The notes: generated by a model from the sequence alone, not told the origin. Shown: positions 16,038-24,988, counted from the stretch's first letter. The stretch: 64,000 nt of DNA from DASQYE01 sp036389315 (GCA_036389315.1 DASVQF010000004.1:88053-152052), one strand, 5' to 3'. Program-made: numbers and translations.

Positions 16038-17840
16038 TTATCTATCGTAACGCCAGAGCGTCCATTGCCCGGCCGTCGCTTCCTGCTGAAAAGCGCCGGA
16101 AAGCTGAGGCAGCGCGGCCGTGCCGGTCGTCAGGACGTAGCCACGTCCGGCACGTTGCAAGACGTTCTGCAAGGTTTCCGGAGAAAAGGTCTCGACGATC
16201 TGCTCGTCGTGGCCGAGCATGTAATGAAGACTCGGCCGTTTGGGATGCAGCGCGTACATCACCACGGGCTCTCCGCGTTCCAGGGCGGGAAGCGTGCGCG
16301 CCCCCAAAGCCTTGAGCGGCAGCACATCGTAGCGGCTCCACGCGGGCAGGACTATATGCACGACGAGGAGAATGAAGGCCAGGCTGATCGCAATCGCGCA
16401 GGCTACTGTGCCGCGTGCGCTTCTCCAATGTACCAGGATGAGCAATGAAGCGATCATGACGAGCGCGCCGAGCGTCGTCCAGTAAAGCGCGGTGTCAGTC
16501 ACGGCCGTCAGCTTGAGCCACAACATCTGCGCGCCCTCTGCGCTCTTCCAACTGAATAAAGCGCCGAGCCTTTGGGCCAACAGCGGAGGCGACGCGGGCG
16601 TCGTGCGCCATCGCCAGCCCGCCAAGCCTATCGCCAGGCAAAGAAGTCCGAGCAGTCCACCCATGACGCTCAACGCGGCCGCTTCCAAAGCCTTCAGGCC
16701 GCGCCGCGCCTGCCAGATTTCGTCCAGCCGCCAGGCCAGCAACCAGATCAGGGCGGGCAGCGCAGGCAAGACGTAGTTGGGCAGCTTCGACGCGCTCAAA
16801 GAGAAGAATGCTATGACGACTACGGCCCACAGGGCCCACAGGGCCAGCGCCGAGTCGAGCGAATCCTTCTCGCCCTCCCGCGCGCGCCGCAGAGCCTTCC
16901 ACCAGGCGACCGGCACCAGCACGCTCCACGGAAACATGTTCGAGACGAGCAGCGGTAGGTAGTACCAGAACGGCTCGTTGTGCCCGAAGTCCTGGCCCAT
17001 GAAGCGGCGTACGTGACGGCGCACTATGTACTCTTGCAGGAACAGATCGCCGTTGGCCCACCACACAAGCAGATGCCAGGGCAGCGTGAGCAGCAAAAAC
17101 AGAGCGAGCGCCGGGCCCCAGGGCACATGTTTCAGCGCAGCCCAATCGCGCCGCACAAAGAGCCAGACGCCAAACGTCAAACAGGGCAGCAGCAGCCCTA
17201 TGGCCCCCTTCGTCATCACGGCCAGAGCGGCGCTCGCCGCCGCCACCAGATAGCCCCTTCGATTGCCGCCGTACCCTTCCGTCAACCCGATCAAGGCCAG
17301 CGTGAGCCACAGAGTCAGCAGGCTGTCCACCATCGCCAAGCGCGCCAGCCCCAGCGCCACTAAAGGGCACAGGGCATACAACACTGCCGCCAGCCAACCG
17401 GCGCGCAGCGTGGCTTTACGCCTGGCCCAATAGTAGAGCGCGAGCGCAGTCAGGAAAGCACCGATGGCAGACGGCAACCTGGCAGCTAAGGGAGTTGGGC
17501 CCAGGACACTTATGAAGAGAGCCTGGCACCAGAGGCTCAAAGGAGGTTTGTCGAGAAAGACATCCTGCCCGAAACGGGGCGTCACCCAGTCGCCCGAATC
17601 AATCATTCGCCGCGACGTGCTCGCATACAGCCCTTCGTCCACCTGATCGATCAAAGCCATCCGACCGAGGCCGAAGAAGCAGACGAACAATAGAATAAGA
17701 GTCACAGGGACGACGGGCGCAGACGGATGTTTGATGATTGCCGAGGCCGCTCTCCGGGGCCGAGGCGTAATCCTTTGGCTCTTACCATCATCATCGAACA
17801 TAGGCTGGTCGTCCTGTTGCACGGGGACGCAACTCTTCAA
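16038..17840 (-). CDS. ArnT/PMT-like glycosyltransferase
   Basis: A multi-spanning protein of up to 600 residues in the dolichyl-phosphate-mannose-protein mannosyltransferase/ArnT superfamily. After a basic N-terminus it has the periplasmic-loop motif DQVDEGLYASTSRRMI with the Asp/Glu expected in the active site, and FLDKPPLSLW, then about 11 membrane helices. It probably moves a sugar from a polyprenyl-phosphate carrier to lipid A, a glycan or a protein. The longest frame starts with TTG overlapping the previous stop; an ATG (MFDDDG) 14 codons in is the more usual choice. It has no evident part in anthranilate catabolism and separates the two flavoenzyme genes. Confidence 0.85.
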   Translation of the reverse strand: MKSCVPVQQDDQPMFDDDGKSQRITPRPRRAASAIIKHPSAPVVPVTLILLFVCFFGLGRMALIDQVDEGLYASTSRRMIDSGDWVTPRFGQDVFLDKPPLSLWCQALFISVLGPTPLAARLPSAIGAFLTALALYYWARRKATLRAGWLAAVLYALCPLVALGLARLAMVDSLLTLWLTLALIGLTEGYGGNRRGYLVAAASAALAVMTKGAIGLLLPCLTFGVWLFVRRDWAALKHVPWGPALALFLLLTLPWHLLVWWANGDLFLQEYIVRRHVRRFMGQDFGHNEPFWYYLPLLVSNMFPWSVLVPVAWWKALRRAREGEKDSLDSALALWALWAVVVIAFFSLSASKLPNYVLPALPALIWLLAWRLDEIWQARRGLKALEAAALSVMGGLLGLLCLAIGLAGWRWRTTPASPPLLAQRLGALFSWKSAEGAQMLWLKLTAVTDTALYWTTLGALVMIASLLILVHWRSARGTVACAIAISLAFILLVVHIVLPAWSRYDVLPLKALGARTLPALERGEPVVMYALHPKRPSLHYMLGHDEQIVETFSPETLQNVLQRAGRGYVLTTGTAALPQLSGAFQQEATAGQWTLWRYDR

Positions 17841-18202
17841 TGAACAGTCTCGGCGGGCTCAGGCTGGAACCACTCGTCCTCAAAGATGCTCTGCACGCCC
17901 ATCAACAGCTCGTAGACCTCTTCCTCCATAAAGCCTCTGCGCCAGCTTTGGCCTCGGCTGACCTGCGAGCTGATCGTCAAGGGCACGTCAGAGCCGAGCG
18001 TGAAGAGCGCGGCGGCCAGTTGCCTGTCCAGCTCTGCCTGCCCGTGCAGAGCATCGAAGATGGTGCGCAGCGCCGTGTTGAGCCGGCGCATGCGCTCTGC
18101 TCCGGGGTCTTCGCCGTTGCGGACGCTGACGAGCAGGCTGCTGCTGTCGCCGCTGGCCCGCGCTTCGGAGATAATCAACGCCACGGCGTCTTCCAGGCTC
18201 AT
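17837..18202 (-). CDS. small acidic protein of unknown function
   Basis: A 121-residue, mostly helical, soluble protein (MSLEDAVALIISEARASGD start). I do not recognise a family. It lies 30 bp after the OYE reductase gene and overlaps the possible TTG start of the glycosyltransferase gene, so it is probably co-transcribed with both. The C-terminus is acidic (SIFEDEWFQPEPAETVH). No cysteine, signal peptide or membrane segment is seen. Confidence 0.6.
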   Translation of the reverse strand: MSLEDAVALIISEARASGDSSSLLVSVRNGEDPGAERMRRLNTALRTIFDALHGQAELDRQLAAALFTLGSDVPLTISSQVSRGQSWRRGFMEEEVYELLMGVQSIFEDEWFQPEPAETVH

Positions 18203-18232
18203 ACGTCACCTCATCCGCATCGAACGCGTCTT

Positions 18233-19717
18233 TCAGGTTTCTCCTTCTTCTTCCCAACGCGGCGCGACCAGGCGGCGGCGTCCGTCATCGCTCAAGGTGA
18301 TGCCCGCTTCGTCCAGGCCCAGGCGATCCCAGAGCTTGCAAGTCACCTGCTTGTGCGCCTGATCCAAGCCCTCACAGTAGTTCGTGTAAGTGCAGCGACG
18401 AACCTCCGCGCCGCGCCCCGTTCTGACTTTCATAAACCAGTCGGGGTCTGCGAGCGCCTGCCGGGCCAGGCCGACGATGTCTGCCTCGCCGCGCCGCAGT
18501 ACGGCTTCGGCCTGCTCGAAGGTGGCTATGCCTCCGGTGGCGACGAGCGGGGTCGCGAGGCCCAAAGCTCTGACCGCGCGCCGAATGCCAGAGACGAGCG
18601 GGACGCTGCGGCCGAAGGGGCCGCGCTCGTCCGAGAGCACGGTCGGCATACATTCGTAACCGCTCTGGCCCGTGTAAGGATAGACTGCCTGGCCGACTTT
18701 GGGCTGCGCCGCGTCCTCGAACTTCCCGCCCTTCGAGATCGAGAGGTAATCAAAACCGGCGCGCGCAAACTCGCGCCCGAAGTAGACTGCATCTTCCAGG
18801 CGATTGCCGCCCGCGATCACTTCATCGCCGAGGAAGCGCACGCCGACTATGTAATCCGGGCCGACGCGCTCGCGCACGGCCCTGTAGACTTCCAGCGGCA
18901 GACGCACGCGCTCCCGCCGCCCGCCGCCGTAGCCGTCCCGCCTGTCATTCAGCGCGCTCAGGAAAGATGCCATCGTGTAAGCGTGCGCGTAATGCAGCTC
19001 GACGCCGTCAAATCCGGCCTCGCGCGCGCGTGCGGCCGCCGAGGCGAAAATCTCCGGCAGGACTTGCGGCAGCTCGCGTATGTGCTCCAGCTCCACGTCC
19101 GTCACGCGCTCACGATAGCCGAAGCGAAGAGACTCAAGCTCGCGCTCGTCCAGCACGCGCTCGATCAACTCTTCGGGCGCGGCCGCGAGAAAGGCGCGCA
19201 TCTCCTGCTCCCCGGAACCGAGCCAGCCCGCGTCACCGGTCGCTTCCGCGAGCGCCTGACGATGACGCTCCTTCAGGGAGAGAAAGCGCCCAAAAAACTT
19301 CTGCTTCGCGGGACGGCGCTTGACGACGAGGAAATCTATGAGCTGTATCAGCAGGCGCGTGTGACCGTGGCTTGCGCGGCGGACTGTCTCTGTCAGCTCG
19401 CGCAGGCCGGGGATGAAGCGGTCGTCACCTATGCGCAGCAGCGGCCCGCTCGGGATGTCGCGCACGCCCGTCGCCTCGACGACGATTGCTCCGGGCCGAC
19501 CCGTAGCAAAGCGTGCGTACCAATCCAGGTTATCGCGCGTCACAAAGCCGTCATCGGTCGCCCGCCACGGAACCATCGCCGGAACCCACGTCCGGCTCTC
19601 AAGCCGGCCTGGGCCCACGCGCACGGGCTCGAAGAGCAGAGAGCGCGCAGCCTCCTCTTCGGTGGGCCAGCGGGTCTCAGGTATCTGATGTCGAATTGGA
19701 TGAGCGAAGCGCCACAT
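18233..19717 (-). CDS. old-yellow-enzyme family NADH:flavin oxidoreductase (reductase half of the anthraniloyl-CoA enzyme?)
   Basis: A 494-residue FMN-binding TIM-barrel protein: FDGVELHYAHAYTMASFLS and NDRRDGYGGG (OYE signature), later LVATGGIATFEQAEAVL (phosphate-binding) and a C-terminal CTYTNYC...TCKLWDR cysteine cluster. It is the same superfamily as the C-terminal half of 2-aminobenzoyl-CoA monooxygenase/reductase, which reduces the hydroxylated, dearomatised CoA intermediate. It is about 100 residues longer than that half and diverges from kynU across a 135-bp shared intergenic region. I infer it is the split partner of the monooxygenase at 14898. A general enoate reductase remains possible. 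Confidence 0.82.
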   Translation of the reverse strand: MWRFAHPIRHQIPETRWPTEEEAARSLLFEPVRVGPGRLESRTWVPAMVPWRATDDGFVTRDNLDWYARFATGRPGAIVVEATGVRDIPSGPLLRIGDDRFIPGLRELTETVRRASHGHTRLLIQLIDFLVVKRRPAKQKFFGRFLSLKERHRQALAEATGDAGWLGSGEQEMRAFLAAAPEELIERVLDERELESLRFGYRERVTDVELEHIRELPQVLPEIFASAAARAREAGFDGVELHYAHAYTMASFLSALNDRRDGYGGGRRERVRLPLEVYRAVRERVGPDYIVGVRFLGDEVIAGGNRLEDAVYFGREFARAGFDYLSISKGGKFEDAAQPKVGQAVYPYTGQSGYECMPTVLSDERGPFGRSVPLVSGIRRAVRALGLATPLVATGGIATFEQAEAVLRRGEADIVGLARQALADPDWFMKVRTGRGAEVRRCTYTNYCEGLDQAHKQVTCKLWDRLGLDEAGITLSDDGRRRLVAPRWEEEGET

Positions 19718-19852
19718 AGATCGAAGCTGAAAGTGTATCAGGTTTGTCGCGGCGTGAGTAACTGTTCCGAATTTATTATTGACACCACTTCGCGGCTAGA
19801 CGTTCTGTGTCTCGGGCGAATATAGTGTCTGTACCGGGAGGAATCCAGCAGC

Positions 19853-21043
19853 TTGACCGACGAGCTTTTAAAGTGGCGCGCGCAATTTCCTATCTTAGAC
19901 AAGACCGTCTATTTGATCTCGCACAGCCTCGGCGCTATGCCGCGTCAGACTTTTGAGCGCCTGCACGAGTATGCCGACGTGTGGGCGACGCGGGGAGTGC
20001 GCGCCTGGGCCGAAGGCTGGTGGGACAAGCCCGTCAAGCTCGGCGACGAAGTGGCGCGCATCATCGGCGCAGACCCCGGCACGGTCGTCATGCACCAGAA
20101 CGTCTCTGTCTGCCAGTCGCTCATCCTCTCCTGTTTCGATCCTTCGCCCAAAAGGAACAAGATCGTCTACGAGGCGCTGAACTTTCCTTCGGTCATGTAC
20201 GTCTACGAGGCGCACGCGCGCGACGGCCGATTTCGGATAGAGACTGTCGCGTCCGACGACGGCATCACCATCCCATTGGAGCGCATGCTCGCCGCGATTG
20301 ACGAAGAGACGCTGCTCGTCCCCATCTCGCACGTCCTCTTCAAAAGCGGATTCTTGCAGGACGCGCGCCGCATCACCGAGCGCGCGCACGAAGTCGGCGC
20401 GTTCGTCGTCCTCGACACTTATCAATCGGCGGGCACTGTGCCCTTCAGCGTCAAAGACCTGAACGTAGATTTCGCCACCGGAGGCTCCGTCAAGTGGTTG
20501 TGCGGGGGGCCGGGCGCTGGCTATCTCTACGTGCGGCCCGACCTGCAAACAAGACTTGAGCCGCGCACTACGGGCTGGATGGCCCATGAAGCGCCGTTCG
20601 CTTTCGAGAGCGGGGCGATTCGCTACGCGGCCGGCATTGCGCGCTTTCTGCACGGCTCGCCGGCCATCCCGGCGCTCTACGCTGCCGAGTCCGGCTATCA
20701 GATCATCAACGAGATAGGCGTCGCTTCGATCAGGGAGAAGAGCGTGCGCCAAACAGCGCGCCTCATAGAGTTGGCCCAGGCAGAGGGTTTTCAGGTGACG
20801 AGCCCGGCAAATGCAAGCGAGCGCGGCGGCACCATCACCATCGCTGACCCGCACGCCGCGAGTATCACGGCCGAGCTGATTCGCCGCGAGTTCATCGTCG
20901 ATTATCGTCCCGGCGCGGGCGTACGCATCTCGCCGCACTTCTACACCACGGACGAGGAGCTAGACCTCGTCATACGCGAGATGAAGACGATCAGAGAGAC
21001 GCGCGCCTACACTGCTCATGAAGCGGCGGGCGCAGCGTTTTAA
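19853..21043 (+). CDS. kynU: kynureninase
   Basis: A 396-residue PLP fold-type I enzyme of the aminotransferase class V/kynureninase group. Evidence: YLISHSLGAMPRQ near the start, HQNVSVCQSL, VVLDTYQSAGTVP, the PLP-lysine region GSVKWLCGGPGAGYLYV, TGWMAHEAPFAFE and IVDYRPGAGVRISPHFY, which follow kynureninase block order. It cleaves kynurenine to anthranilate and alanine. The start is TTG, chosen because GGGAGGA lies 10 bp upstream. Tryptophan dioxygenase follows after 11 bp, which strengthens the call; a TTGACA at 19779 may be the -35 box but no good -10 follows. Confidence 0.85.
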   Translation: MTDELLKWRAQFPILDKTVYLISHSLGAMPRQTFERLHEYADVWATRGVRAWAEGWWDKPVKLGDEVARIIGADPGTVVMHQNVSVCQSLILSCFDPSPKRNKIVYEALNFPSVMYVYEAHARDGRFRIETVASDDGITIPLERMLAAIDEETLLVPISHVLFKSGFLQDARRITERAHEVGAFVVLDTYQSAGTVPFSVKDLNVDFATGGSVKWLCGGPGAGYLYVRPDLQTRLEPRTTGWMAHEAPFAFESGAIRYAAGIARFLHGSPAIPALYAAESGYQIINEIGVASIREKSVRQTARLIELAQAEGFQVTSPANASERGGTITIADPHAASITAELIRREFIVDYRPGAGVRISPHFYTTDEELDLVIREMKTIRETRAYTAHEAAGAAF

Positions 21044-21054
21044 TCACTGCTTTT

Positions 21055-21909
21055 ATGGTAAACGAATACGGGGGCGGGGCCCCGCTCTCTTACAATAAAT
21101 ACCTGCGCGTCCGAGACCTGATCGGGTTGCAGGATTGTCTCTCAGACCCGGCGCATCACGACGAGCTGCTGTTCATCACGATTCACCAGACGTACGAGCT
21201 GTGGTTCAAGCAAATCCTGCACGAACTGGACGCCGGCGTGTGCCAGATGAACGAGGATCGCGCGGCGGCGGCTGCGCGCTCGCTGCGCCGCGTCGCAGAG
21301 ATTGAGAAAGTTCTGGTCAACCAGATACACATCCTGGAAACGATGACGCCGATCAGCTTCCTGGGCTTTCGCGACCAGTTGAACCCGGCGAGCGGCTTTC
21401 AATCCATGCAATTCCGCGAGATCGAATTCACCTCCGGCCTCCGAGATGAAGAGACTTTGCGCAGCTTTGACCAGGACGAGTTCGCGCGCGAGCGCCTGGC
21501 CGCGCGTTACAATGGGCCAACTTTGGGCGATGCCTTCTACGCGCTGCTCGGGCGGAGGGGCTTGGACGCTCCCGCCGACGACCCGTCGCTTTCGCGTGAA
21601 GAACGGCAGCGCCTTTACGGACAGAGGACGCGCGCCGTCCTGGAAGTGCTGACCCATTTCGAGGAGCGCAACGAGGAGTTTCAACTGGCCGAAGCCCTCT
21701 TGGAGCACGACGAGTACTTCTCGCTCTGGCGCTCGCATCACGTCAAGATGGTCGAGCGCATGGTCGGAACCAAGCGCGGCACAGGAGGCAGCGAAGGCGT
21801 AGGCTATCTTCGCACCACCCTGGACAAAAAATTCTTTCCCGAGTTGTGGGAAGCCCGCACCTACCTCGACACAAAGCACGGCGAAGCGGGCTGTCCTTTC
21901 GCCAAATGA
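21055..21909 (+). CDS. kynA: tryptophan 2,3-dioxygenase
   Basis: A 284-residue haem dioxygenase. The motifs YNKYLRVRDLIGLQ, FITIHQTYELWFKQIL (haem-pocket His and substrate contacts), TPISFLGFRDQLNPASGFQS and WRSHHVKMVERMVGTKRGTGGS are diagnostic. It converts tryptophan to N-formylkynurenine. It is the second gene after kynU, 11 bp downstream, and its ATG is preceded by CACTGCTTTT instead of a Shine-Dalgarno. The kynurenine formamidase needed between the two enzymes is not in the window. Confidence 0.97.
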   Translation: MVNEYGGGAPLSYNKYLRVRDLIGLQDCLSDPAHHDELLFITIHQTYELWFKQILHELDAGVCQMNEDRAAAAARSLRRVAEIEKVLVNQIHILETMTPISFLGFRDQLNPASGFQSMQFREIEFTSGLRDEETLRSFDQDEFARERLAARYNGPTLGDAFYALLGRRGLDAPADDPSLSREERQRLYGQRTRAVLEVLTHFEERNEEFQLAEALLEHDEYFSLWRSHHVKMVERMVGTKRGTGGSEGVGYLRTTLDKKFFPELWEARTYLDTKHGEAGCPFAK

Positions 21910-21951
21910 ACAACTGCCATGCCCGTTTGTGCCTGAGGACGTGCGTACCCT

Positions 21952-22665
21952 TTAACCCATCAGCGCGGCCTTCGTCTTCGGGCCGACCTTTCCGTCCGCC
22001 GTCAGATTCTTGCTCGCCTGAAACTTTTTGACGGCCGCCTCTGTTCCCGGCCCGAAGACGCCGTCCACGTCTTTCGCGGAGAGGAATTTGAGTGCGGCCA
22101 GCCGCGTCTGCACGAGGCGCACGCCCTCGCCTGCATCGCCGAGAGCCAGCGTGCGCTCGGGCGGCGGGCTTACGGGCGCAGTCGGAGGCGCGGGGGCCGT
22201 TGCCCCGAGCAGGCGCGTCGCTTCCGCCCAGACCGCGCTGAGTCCGCCCTTCTTGTTGAGGGCTATGCACTGCTTGACGCTCAGGCCGGGCAGTTGCAGG
22301 TGCGGCTTGTCAATAAATTTCTTCCAGTTGCCGCCCCACTCAAGCCCCACCTTGCCCCCCTCCTGGCCGATTGCCATCCAGACGCTGTTTGGCGCGTTCC
22401 AGTTCGGCTTCCCGTCCGTGAACGGGACAACGTCAACCGCGAGACCGTAGTTATGGTTACTCTGCCCGCCTCTCGCGTTGGTCACGACAGAGCCGGGCTT
22501 GGTTCTGCCCTGTGCGAAAAGCGCGTCCTGTTCGGCGACCGTGCGGAGCCCTTGAACGACTTCGATATTGATGCCGCCCTGCGCCAAAGCATCGATCATC
22601 GCCCTGATGCGGGTGGCGAGTTCGGGGTGGACTTTCTTTAGTCTGTTTTCCGAAGCGGTGTTCAC
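21952..22665 (-). CDS. VanY/CwlK-like L,D-peptidase with peptidoglycan-binding domain
   Basis: A 237-residue protein. The N-terminal M15-type peptidase has the LRTVAEQDALFAQGR segment, zinc-site motif SNHNYGLAVDVVPF and a later KPHLQLPG, as in CwlK-type peptidoglycan endopeptidases. The C-terminal 70 residues form a PG_binding_1 domain (LVQTRLAALKFL, DGVFGPGTEAAVKKFQ). I start at GTG 22665, which has AAGGGG 7 bp upstream; the longer frame to 22983 would overlap the CoA-ligase start on the other strand and lacks homology. No signal peptide is seen from this start, as in phage-type endolysins. It interrupts the catabolic genes. Confidence 0.85.
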   Translation of the reverse strand: MNTASENRLKKVHPELATRIRAMIDALAQGGINIEVVQGLRTVAEQDALFAQGRTKPGSVVTNARGGQSNHNYGLAVDVVPFTDGKPNWNAPNSVWMAIGQEGGKVGLEWGGNWKKFIDKPHLQLPGLSVKQCIALNKKGGLSAVWAEATRLLGATAPAPPTAPVSPPPERTLALGDAGEGVRLVQTRLAALKFLSAKDVDGVFGPGTEAAVKKFQASKNLTADGKVGPKTKAALMG

Positions 22666-22951
22666 AATAATTTTCCCCTTTCTTGGAAGCAGTGCTGATC
22701 CTGATCTTGCGGCTTCTCTCATGTAATGAGACTCAGAGCGAACCGGGCTTGCTCTTCGGCGGGCTAAAGTCTTCGCGCCCGTGGACGACAGGTTATAATT
22801 ACTACGCCCGGCAGGCTGTGTCCAATAATTTTTATGACCGCCTGACGCCCCCGGCGCGGATTGCGACCGTGACGAAAGATGTGTTAGATACTCTTGCGCC
22901 GGTAAATAAAAGGGCGCGTCCGTCCCGACTTTTCCAAAGCTGGCTGCTCCG

Positions 22952-24508
22952 ATGAAGGTCGAGTTTCCCGAACGATTCAACATGGCCCACTACTTCCTCT
23001 ACCATAACGTGGAGGAAGGGCGCGACGCTAAGACTTGTCTCTATTTCGAGGACGAGACTTACACTTACGCCGACGCCGTCAGGTGGTCTAATCGTGTCGG
23101 CAATGCTTTGCGCGAGCTGGGCGTGGAGATCGAAGACCGCGTCCTCATAGTGCTGCCGGATTGCCCGGAGTTTGTCTGGACTTGGTTCGGCGCGAGTCGC
23201 ATCGGCGCAGTCATCACGATGGTCAACCCGCTCCTGCCGGCCGAAGATTATAAGTACTATCTTGAATACACGCGGGCGCGCGTGGCCATCATACACGAAT
23301 CGCTGCTCGAAACTTTTACGGAAGCGGCGCGGCAGGCGCGTTATCTGCGCCAGGTGCTCGTGGTCGGAGCGGAGCAGGGGGATTTCACTTCATTCACGAC
23401 GGCGGTCGCCGGGATGAGCGAAGAGTGCGCGCAGGCCGACACGCACCGCGACGACATGGCGATCTGGCTTTTCACTTCCGGCTCGACGGGCCATCCCAAA
23501 GGGGCGGTACACCTGCAACACGATCTTCCGTACAACACGGAATGCTATGCGAGGGGCGTGCTCGGCGTCAGTGAAAGCGACATCACCGTCTCTGTGCCCA
23601 AGCTCTTCTTCGGCTACGCGACGGGCACGAACCTGCTGTTCCCGTTCGCCGCAGGGGGCGCGACCGCGCTCTTTTCCGAAAGGTCTACGCCCGAAAAGCT
23701 CTACGAGGTGATCGAGCGTTATCGCCCGACGATCTTGACCAACGTGCCGACGATGATTAACTCGATGCTCAACCTGGAAGGGGCCAAAGAGAGAGACCTG
23801 TCATCGCTCAGGATGTGCCTGTCTGCGGGCGAAGCCTTGCCTTCGGAGCTTTACGAGCGGTGGATGAAAACATTCGGCGTGGAGATTCTGGACGGCATAG
23901 GCTCGGCCGAGATGTTTCATATCTACATCACCAACCGCCCCGGCGATGTTGTGCCCGGCAGCCTGGGCCGCATCGTCGAAGGCTACGAAGCGCGCATCGT
24001 TGACGCGGAAGGGGGCGAAGTCGCGGTGGGCGAGATGGGCACGCTGCGGATCAAGGGCGATTCGGCGGCGCTCTGCTACTGGAACGCTCACGAGAAATCG
24101 AAAGAGACTTTCGCGGGCGACTGGTGTACAACGGGCGACCAGTTTCACGTGGACGACAAAGGCTACTATTGGTATCACGGCCGGACGGACGACATGCTGA
24201 AGGTCTCCGGCGTCTACGTCGCCCCGGCCGAGATAGAGAACTGCCTCTTGCAACACGAAGCCGTGCTCGAATGCGCCGTCGTGGGCCACGACGCTGGCGA
24301 CCACCTCGTCAAGCCCAAAGCCTTCATTGTCCTCAGACCGCAGGCCGAGCCTTCCGAAGAGTTGGCCCAACAGATCAAGGAGTTCGTCAAAGCAAGGCTC
24401 GCGCTCTACAAGTACCCGCGCTGGATAGCATTCGTTCCGTCCCTGCCCAAGAACGACCGTGGCAAGATCGACCGCAAACAGTTAAAGACAGTGGCGAGTG
24501 ACGAGTGA
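22952..24508 (+). CDS. benzoate/2-aminobenzoate-CoA ligase family enzyme
   Basis: A 518-residue ANL-superfamily acid-CoA ligase: LFTSGSTGHPKGAVH (P-loop), GIGSAEMFHIYITN, WCTTGDQF, GRTDDMLKVSGVYVAPAEIE and a terminal PKNDRGKIDRKQLK with the adenylation lysine. The N-terminus FPERFNMAHYFLYHNV is typical of benzoate-CoA ligases, which include 2-aminobenzoate-CoA ligase. Given kynU upstream and the monooxygenase nearby, anthranilate is the most likely substrate. A TATAAT at 22794-22799 in the 286-bp gap ahead may be a -10 box without a recognisable -35. The last residues TVASDE and the TGA stop come from a palindromic heptamer array. Confidence 0.88.
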   Translation: MKVEFPERFNMAHYFLYHNVEEGRDAKTCLYFEDETYTYADAVRWSNRVGNALRELGVEIEDRVLIVLPDCPEFVWTWFGASRIGAVITMVNPLLPAEDYKYYLEYTRARVAIIHESLLETFTEAARQARYLRQVLVVGAEQGDFTSFTTAVAGMSEECAQADTHRDDMAIWLFTSGSTGHPKGAVHLQHDLPYNTECYARGVLGVSESDITVSVPKLFFGYATGTNLLFPFAAGGATALFSERSTPEKLYEVIERYRPTILTNVPTMINSMLNLEGAKERDLSSLRMCLSAGEALPSELYERWMKTFGVEILDGIGSAEMFHIYITNRPGDVVPGSLGRIVEGYEARIVDAEGGEVAVGEMGTLRIKGDSAALCYWNAHEKSKETFAGDWCTTGDQFHVDDKGYYWYHGRTDDMLKVSGVYVAPAEIENCLLQHEAVLECAVVGHDAGDHLVKPKAFIVLRPQAEPSEELAQQIKEFVKARLALYKYPRWIAFVPSLPKNDRGKIDRKQLKTVASDE

Positions 24509-24566
24509 CAAGAGAAAAGCTTTGCTTTTGTTCTTGCTCGTCACTGGTCACTCGCCGCTCATCACT
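24490..24566. repeat. palindromic heptamer array (GTGRCGA type)
   Basis: GTGGCGA, GTGACGA and GTGACAA units on the left face their near reverse complement (CTTGCTCGTCACTGGTCACTCGC) on the right, with AAAAGC/GCTTTT closing the loop. The left arm encodes the last codons and stop of the CoA ligase; the right arm ends in CACTGCTTTCTC before the thioesterase ATG. Confidence 0.75.
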
Positions 24567-24574
24567 GCTTTCTC

Positions 24575-24988
24575 ATGGCTTTTAAGACGCGAATCAAGGT
24601 GAGGTTTGGCGACGCAGACCCGGCTGGCCTGGTCTATTTCGTCAACATCTTTCATTACTTTCACGTGGCGATGGAAGAGTTCTTCGCGGCGCGCTGCCGG
24701 ATTAGCTATCAGGAGTTGATGACGAAGGAGCGGATAGGCTTTCCGACCGTCAACGTGCAGGCGGAGTTCTTCACGCCGCTCGTCTATGGCGACGAGGCGG
24801 AGGTGGAAGTCTACGTCTCGCGCGTGGGCGAGAGTTCCGCGACGTTCGAGTACACGGTCAGGCGCACGAGCGACTCGGTGCTCTGCGCGCGGGCGAGCAA
24901 TGTGCAGGTGGCTATGAGCCTTGACGAGCGCCGCGCGGTTCCCGTGCCGGACAAGTACCGGCGCGCTTTCGCCGCGAGCGCCGATTAA
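24575..24988 (+). CDS. 4HBT-family acyl-CoA thioesterase
   Basis: A 137-residue hot-dog-fold thioesterase of the 4-hydroxybenzoyl-CoA thioesterase/YbgC group: KVRFGDADPAGLVYFVNIF holds the catalytic Asp motif, and YGDEAEVEVYVSRVG forms the central strands. It probably hydrolyses stalled aromatic or alicyclic CoA esters and recovers CoA. The family is found beside anthraniloyl-CoA genes in other bacteria. Its end overlaps the SGNH-like gene on the opposite strand by 4 bp. Confidence 0.9.
   Translation: MAFKTRIKVRFGDADPAGLVYFVNIFHYFHVAMEEFFAARCRISYQELMTKERIGFPTVNVQAEFFTPLVYGDEAEVEVYVSRVGESSATFEYTVRRTSDSVLCARASNVQVAMSLDERRAVPVPDKYRRAFAASAD

Noticed and set aside
19779..19830. Complete promoter for kynU
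   Set aside because: TTGACA is perfect but no acceptable -10 lies 16-18 bp downstream; the TATAGT further on is 37 bp away.
22666..22983. N-terminal extension of the VanY-like gene
   Set aside because: It overlaps the CoA-ligase start on the other strand, is not family-like, and GTG 22665 has its own ribosome-binding site.
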